Assembly: GCA_002505185.1 (NCBI GenBank)
Contig: DAUP01000103.1
Coordinates: 293 to 10,171 of the forward strand
DNA from: Ferroplasmaceae archaeon UBA567
GTDB lineage: Archaea > Thermoplasmatota > Thermoplasmata > Thermoplasmatales > Thermoplasmataceae
Reading direction: 5' to 3'
Length of the DNA: 9,879 bases
Under the pieces are notes generated by a model that was given only the letters and a program-made list of their open reading frames with translations, made no database searches and was not told the origin of the DNA. Below are positions 6,640-9,879 of the stretch, in pieces. Numbering within the stretch: the stretch's first letter is position 1; every line of letters begins with the position of its first letter. Made by a program: the position numbers and the translations under genes.

Positions 6640-7133
6640 TTTATGACATCCTCCTCCTGCATTGTCAGTTCTTCTGGTGAGTATGTAAAACTGTTTCTGG
6701 TCCTTGCACTTTCAAACTCGTGTGTCAGGTATATTGCATCTGTGGGGCATATCTCCTCACACTGCCTGCATACGGTGCATGTCCCGAAGTTCACATCCGG
6801 ATATATATTCCTTTTATTCTGAAGATTCTTCCTATCTCCCCTTGCGGTCTGCACCACATTGTTTTCGAGCCCTGTTCTATCAAGATCCCAGTGCTCCATT
6901 TTAATGCTATGGTTAGGGCATATTTTCGAACAGAGTGTGCATCCCACACAGGCTTCCGGTACGAGAAATATGCGGAAGCGGAATCTTTCGGGTATTTCAC
7001 CCTTGTTTTCTGGATATTGGGTGGTTACAGGTTTTGTGAACATGTATTTTCCCATGTTTAGCATACCCTTTAGGGAACCAATTACTGGTACTGGTTTTTT
7101 CGGCATTTTTATTTCTTTTACTGTTGCAACCAT
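6636..7133 (-). CDS. nuoI: Complex I 2x[4Fe-4S] subunit I
   Basis: NuoI carries the two tetranuclear clusters (N6a/N6b) that pass electrons along the peripheral arm to NuoB. Numbered from the ATG at 7133, the 165-residue product has two complete CxxCxxCxxxCP motifs: Cys62, 65, 68, 72 (CVGCTLCSKICP) and Cys119, 122, 125, 129 (CTVCRQCEEICPTDAIYLTHEFE). The linker between them is 46 residues, clearly longer than in E. coli (28) or Thermus (about 35) as I recall those sequences. The start is placed at ATG 7133 because AGGTGAT sits four bases upstream; a GTG at 7142 in the same frame is part of that site and has no Shine-Dalgarno of its own. The nuoH stop TGA lies inside the AGGTGAT. Its stop overlaps nuoJ as ATGA. 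Confidence 0.95.
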   Translation of the reverse strand: MVATVKEIKMPKKPVPVIGSLKGMLNMGKYMFTKPVTTQYPENKGEIPERFRFRIFLVPEACVGCTLCSKICPNHSIKMEHWDLDRTGLENNVVQTARGDRKNLQNKRNIYPDVNFGTCTVCRQCEEICPTDAIYLTHEFESARTRNSFTYSPEELTMQEEDVIK

Positions 7134-7137
7134 CTTT

Positions 7138-7144
7138 ATCACCT
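7138..7144 (-). promoter_or_regulatory. Shine-Dalgarno of nuoI containing the nuoH stop codon
   Basis: AGGTGAT, four bases before the nuoI ATG at 7133, includes the nuoH stop TGA (7139-7141). It favours the ATG over the upstream GTG at 7142 as the nuoI start and suggests re-initiation by ribosomes finishing nuoH. Confidence 0.7.
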
Positions 7145-8194
7145 TATATATAATACGAATAAACCCGCATAAACCAGGTTAATCATGGATAGGGGAAGCA
7201 GATATTTCCATCCCAAGTTTACAAATTTATCTATTCTTATTCTGGGAAGTGTAACCCATATGAGAAAGGATATTAGCACCAGTATATCTGTTTTGATAAA
7301 CAGGTATATGAAACCAACATAATGGTCAAAGGGCCCGTTTGATCCGCCAAGATATAAAATCGATATCAGGAATGAGCTGAGATATACCATGCCAAATAAT
7401 CCGACGTAGAATAATCCGAATCTCATTCCCGAATACTCTGTTGTATACCCGGATATCAGTTCACTGTCACTTTCTCCCAGATCAAAGGGAGAATATGATG
7501 CCCTTGCAACCATGGAAATAAAGAATATGAGAAGCCCGAGCGGTTCTATGATTCCATATGGAATAATTTCATTTGCCACTATTCCGGAAAGGCTGAGTCC
7601 CCCAGTTATGGCTCCGCCTGTGACATATGATCTTGATGATACTATAACTATTGCCAGTACACTTATCATCATCGGAATTTCAAATGATATATCCTTGGCA
7701 ACCGCCCTCATGGTACCCAGAAGTGCATAATTGCTTTTTGTGCTTATACCTCCGAGGATTTCCCCAATGGGCAAAATTGAAAGTATTCCGAACATTAATA
7801 TGAGAGTAACTTTAGAATGGGTAACAGCCAGTGAACCAAAGTATGCCAGATTACCGAATGGAAGCAACATGAATGCCAGCATTGTTGCAATTATGACTAT
7901 GATTGGAGCAAGCTTATAAGCCATATCATCTCTTCTTTCAGGCATTATGGACTCTTTGCCCAGGAGTTTGAACAGGTCAGCAATTAACTGGAGCAATCCG
8001 AATTTTCCTACCCTGTTTGGACCAACCCTTCTCTGTATTCTGGCCATGTATTTCCTGAATATGTAAATTAGAGCCACGAATGAAATCCCTACAAAAATAA
8101 GTATAAATATTGTCTGGAGTATATATGCAAGCCCTAAGGATGTGAAATTCCCCAGGAATGAAAGCCACTGATGTATTCTTACCAGCAAGCTCAT
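7139..8194 (-). CDS. nuoH: Complex I membrane subunit H (quinone-site heel subunit)
   Basis: NuoH (mitochondrial ND1 family) joins the membrane arm to NuoB/D and forms the quinone chamber and E-channel. The product is 351 residues with about eight membrane helices. Clear signatures are IQRRVGPNRVGKFGLLQLIAD (about 53-73), Glu172 in SFEIP, and SPFDLGESDSELISGYTTEYSGM (about 235-257), with acidic residues Asp238, Glu241, Asp243, Glu245 and Glu253. Departures from the common family pattern AExxRxPFD are Arg231 and Tyr234 in the places of Glu and Arg, and Lys167 where a Gln is usual before the SFE motif. The ATG overlaps the nuoD stop (ATGA) with GGGGAGGT at 8201-8208, six bases away. It follows nuoD directly, without the NADH-module genes found there in bacteria. 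Confidence 0.96.
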   Translation of the reverse strand: MSLLVRIHQWLSFLGNFTSLGLAYILQTIFILIFVGISFVALIYIFRKYMARIQRRVGPNRVGKFGLLQLIADLFKLLGKESIMPERRDDMAYKLAPIIVIIATMLAFMLLPFGNLAYFGSLAVTHSKVTLILMFGILSILPIGEILGGISTKSNYALLGTMRAVAKDISFEIPMMISVLAIVIVSSRSYVTGGAITGGLSLSGIVANEIIPYGIIEPLGLLIFFISMVARASYSPFDLGESDSELISGYTTEYSGMRFGLFYVGLFGMVYLSSFLISILYLGGSNGPFDHYVGFIYLFIKTDILVLISFLIWVTLPRIRIDKFVNLGWKYLLPLSMINLVYAGLFVLYIR

Positions 8195-9294
8195 CTGTCC
8201 ACCTCCCCAGCTACTGCATCCACAGAGGCAATTGTTGCAATCAGATCGGCTATAAGAACTCCCCGTGTCATTTCAGGAACCACGGCCAGATTTTTGAAAG
8301 AAGGGCTTCTGGCATGTACCCTATATGGTTTTACGCCTCCATCTCCACGTATGAAAACACCGAATTCCCCACTCTCAGATTCTACTCTGGTAAAAACATC
8401 GCCCTGTCCCTTCAGCAAAAGCATTGCAGATTTCTTTGCCTTTGGATTGAAATATGGGCCATCAGGCAATTTTGCAAGGCATTGTTCTATTATTCTGATA
8501 GATTGCCGTAGTTCTTCAACTTTAACAAGAAATCTACCAAGATTATCCTTTGTCTTTGCCACAGGGACTTCGAAATCAACCTTGTCATAGAATAAATATG
8601 GAGAATCTTTTCTAATATCATATCCTATTCCGGAAGCCCTTAGCATGGGCCCTGTAACCCCGTAATCCAGCGCAACTTCCGGTTCCAGTATACCGATTCC
8701 CTCGTTTCTCTGCCAGAATATCTCACTATCAAGAAGCATTTTTACCATTTCCTCAAGCTTTCCCTTGAATTGAGATATAAACTCCCTGATTTCATTAATG
8801 ATCTTCTCATTGAAATCCTGATAAACTCCACCGATGCTCATATAATTTACTTCCTGCCTGCCACCTGAGGCTTCTGTAAATATCTTTTGAATTTTTTCTC
8901 TTTCGTGGAATGTATGGAAGAACGGGGTAAGCATCCCTAGATCCAGTCCAACTGCCCCTATGCCCACCATTCTTGCCGCAATTCTGCTAAGTTCTGCCAT
9001 AATCATCCTGATCCACTGTGCCCGTTCAGGGACCTCCATATCCATAAGAGTTTCGACAGCCCTGAGATAGGCAAGTTCCATGTTCATGGCGTCAATGTAA
9101 TCCATACGGTCAAAGTATATAATGTTGTTAACAAAATAGCTTAATTCGCATATTTTTTCTGCATTTCTATGGAGATAGCCAATAGTTATGTCCACATCTT
9201 CCACTGTTTCCTCATTAAGCTTGACTCTGAAACGGTAAATACCATGTGTGGATGGATGCACTGGCCCTACATTCAGTTCTATCCAGTGGGACAT
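8191..9294 (-). CDS. nuoD: Complex I 49-kDa-type subunit D
   Basis: NuoD, homologous to the large subunit of [NiFe] hydrogenases, lines the quinone pocket with NuoB and NuoH. The product is 367 residues, slightly short of the usual 380-410 because the N-terminus begins almost at the first motif. Quinone-site residues are in register with Thermus Nqo4: His17 in GPVHPSTHG (His38), Tyr66 in FDRMDY (Tyr87) and Asp118 in GLDLGMLTPFF (Asp139), all at a constant offset of 21. GYLHRNAEKICE and the C-terminal SLDPVMGDVDR-like end (SVDAVAGEVDR) also fit. ATG 9294 is preferred over the TTG at 9300 because GGAGGG (9301-9306) is six bases from the ATG but touches the TTG. The ATG shares one base with the nuoC stop (TAATG). 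It is separate from nuoC, not fused as in E. coli. Confidence 0.96.
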   Translation of the reverse strand: MSHWIELNVGPVHPSTHGIYRFRVKLNEETVEDVDITIGYLHRNAEKICELSYFVNNIIYFDRMDYIDAMNMELAYLRAVETLMDMEVPERAQWIRMIMAELSRIAARMVGIGAVGLDLGMLTPFFHTFHEREKIQKIFTEASGGRQEVNYMSIGGVYQDFNEKIINEIREFISQFKGKLEEMVKMLLDSEIFWQRNEGIGILEPEVALDYGVTGPMLRASGIGYDIRKDSPYLFYDKVDFEVPVAKTKDNLGRFLVKVEELRQSIRIIEQCLAKLPDGPYFNPKAKKSAMLLLKGQGDVFTRVESESGEFGVFIRGDGGVKPYRVHARSPSFKNLAVVPEMTRGVLIADLIATIASVDAVAGEVDR

Positions 9295-9749
9295 TACCAA
9301 CCCTCCGTCTCATCGAAGCTCACATGCTCATTTCCACTTCTATCCATGCTTACATACTGGACTTTCTTCAGGTCGTAATCCTTTCTCAGTGGATGGCCGG
9401 CCCATTCCTCTGGTAACAGTATACGCTTTAAATTTTCATGGCCTTCAAAAATTATTCCCATAAGGTCATACTGTTCCCTTTCATCCCAGTCAGCAGCCTT
9501 CCATAGTTTAGTCAATGATGGAACTTTTTCGTCGCTGGTTGAAATTTTCACGCAGATATAATCATTTTTATCGAAATTATGGATATGATATATAACGTCC
9601 AAATGGTCTTTCATATCCACACCGGTTATAGATGATAGATAGTACCCCTTACCCTTGTACTCCTCCATTAGTTCTACAAGATCCGATTTGTCAATATTCA
9701 GTACCTTCATTCCGGATTTGTCAGTTTCCTCTGATAAAATTTTGTACAT
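9294..9749 (-). CDS. nuoC: Complex I 30-kDa-type subunit C
   Basis: NuoC is a structural subunit of the peripheral arm that packs against NuoD; it carries no cofactor. The product is 151 residues. The family hallmark spans about residues 83-126: WKAADWDEREQYDLMGIIF, then the GHENLKRILLPEEW and GHPLRKDY blocks. The ATG at 9749 is chosen because AGGTGA (9755-9760) lies five bases upstream; an in-frame GTG at 9758 would add three residues but falls inside that Shine-Dalgarno and has none of its own. The nuoB stop TGA is part of the same AGGTGA. The stop codon shares one base with the nuoD ATG. It is short compared with bacterial NuoC, with a brief polar tail after the RKDY motif. Confidence 0.95.
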   Translation of the reverse strand: MYKILSEETDKSGMKVLNIDKSDLVELMEEYKGKGYYLSSITGVDMKDHLDVIYHIHNFDKNDYICVKISTSDEKVPSLTKLWKAADWDEREQYDLMGIIFEGHENLKRILLPEEWAGHPLRKDYDLKKVQYVSMDRSGNEHVSFDETEGW

Positions 9750-9754
9750 TTCTT

Positions 9755-9760
9755 TCACCT
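9755..9760 (-). promoter_or_regulatory. Shine-Dalgarno of nuoC containing the nuoB stop codon
   Basis: AGGTGA contains the nuoB stop TGA (9755-9757) and stands five bases before the nuoC ATG at 9749. It decides the start in favour of that ATG and repeats the arrangement seen between nuoH and nuoI. Confidence 0.65.
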
Positions 9761-9879
9761 GTCAGTCTCGTTTCTGATTTTCTTCTGCAGTGTAATCAGG
9801 CCATAGGTTAGAGCCTGTGGGGTGGGAGGGCACCCTGGAACGTACACATCAACAGGTATTACCTTATCAACACCCAGTA
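9755..9879 (-). CDS. nuoB: Complex I subunit B, C-terminal fragment (cut by window edge)
   Basis: The last 40 residues and stop codon of NuoB, the subunit holding the terminal N2 [4Fe-4S] cluster that reduces quinone. The visible end contains VDVYVPGCPPTPQALTYGL followed by a lysine-rich tail; the cysteine of VPGCPP is the fourth ligand of N2. The rest of the gene, including the other three cysteine ligands, lies beyond the right edge. The stop codon is embedded in the nuoC Shine-Dalgarno. By the usual order nuoA would precede it off-window. Confidence 0.93.
   Translation of the reverse strand, partial: LGVDKVIPVDVYVPGCPPTPQALTYGLITLQKKIRNETDR

Larger units (their letters stand above)
514..9879 (-). 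other. Complex I polycistronic operon (partial)
   Basis: Thirteen consecutive minus-strand genes have no gap larger than nine bases: nuoB-C-D-H-I-J1-J2-K-L-M-N plus two small unknown genes. Junctions are ATGA overlaps (D/H, I/J1, J2/K, M/N, and between the two small genes), TAATG (C/D), abutting TAA-ATG (L/M), overlaps of 7 (K/L) and 11 bases (J1/J2), stop-inside-Shine-Dalgarno (B/C, H/I), and a 9-base gap after nuoN. There is no room for an internal promoter or terminator outside coding sequence. The operon promoter must lie beyond the right edge. Confidence 0.85.

Noticed and set aside
6704..7182. Plus-strand reading frames over nuoI, some with several cysteines
   Set aside because: The cysteines come from the reverse complement of the Fe-S motif region and do not form a ligand pattern; nuoI is unambiguous on the other strand.
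8158..8590. Plus-strand reading frames of 117 and 139 codons antisense to nuoD
   Set aside because: They lie opposite strongly conserved NuoD sequence; the translations are low-complexity and match no family. They are open-frame shadows.
9756..9758. GTG as the start of nuoC (and likewise GTG 7140-7142 for nuoI, TTG 9298-9300 for nuoD)
   Set aside because: These codons fall inside or against the Shine-Dalgarno sequences, which are correctly spaced for the ATGs at 9749, 7133 and 9294.

Overview
The window is almost entirely one minus-strand gene cluster for a respiratory complex I of the archaeal, 11-subunit (Nuo/Fpo-like) type. It reads right to left as nuoB (only its C-terminus), nuoC, nuoD, nuoH, nuoI, nuoJ split into two genes, nuoK, nuoL, nuoM and nuoN. 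Two small unrecognised genes follow in the same direction, then one small unrecognised gene on the plus strand that converges on them. nuoD is followed directly by nuoH, so there is no nuoE/F/G (NADH-oxidising) block where bacteria carry it.

The organism is most likely an archaeon of the Thermoplasmatales type (Ferroplasma/Acidiplasma/Thermoplasma/Picrophilus/Cuniculiplasma neighbourhood). This rests on the A+T-leaning composition, heavy use of ATA (Ile) and AGA/AGG (Arg), Shine-Dalgarno sites of the AGGTGAT type, the missing NADH module, and a TATA box placed for a leaderless transcript. The genus cannot be fixed from the sequence alone.

Layout: 1-181 is intergenic with AT-rich promoter-like elements. 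A small acidic protein gene lies at 182-517 (+). Two small genes lie at 514-759 and 756-1094 (-), coupled to each other and to nuoN. The membrane arm (nuoN, M, L, K, J2, J1, H) fills 1104-6639 and 7139-8194, with the Fe-S subunit nuoI between J1 and H. The peripheral connecting module (nuoD, C, B) runs from 8191 to the right edge. Every junction is an overlap or a gap of at most 9 bases, many of the ATGA type, and most carry a good Shine-Dalgarno site inside the preceding gene, so this is a tightly coupled polycistron whose promoter lies off the right edge.

Together NuoB/C/D/I carry electrons through Fe-S clusters to a quinone held between NuoB, NuoD and NuoH, and NuoH/J/K/L/M/N couple this to proton pumping. 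Nearly all the charged residues of the proton path are present, but several positions are atypical: the TM8 lysine of NuoM is an alanine, the NuoL residue after the TM12 lysine is glycine rather than aspartate, and the NuoH loop before its PFDL motif has Arg and Tyr where Glu and Arg are usual. I see no mobile element, CRISPR array, tRNA or rRNA.
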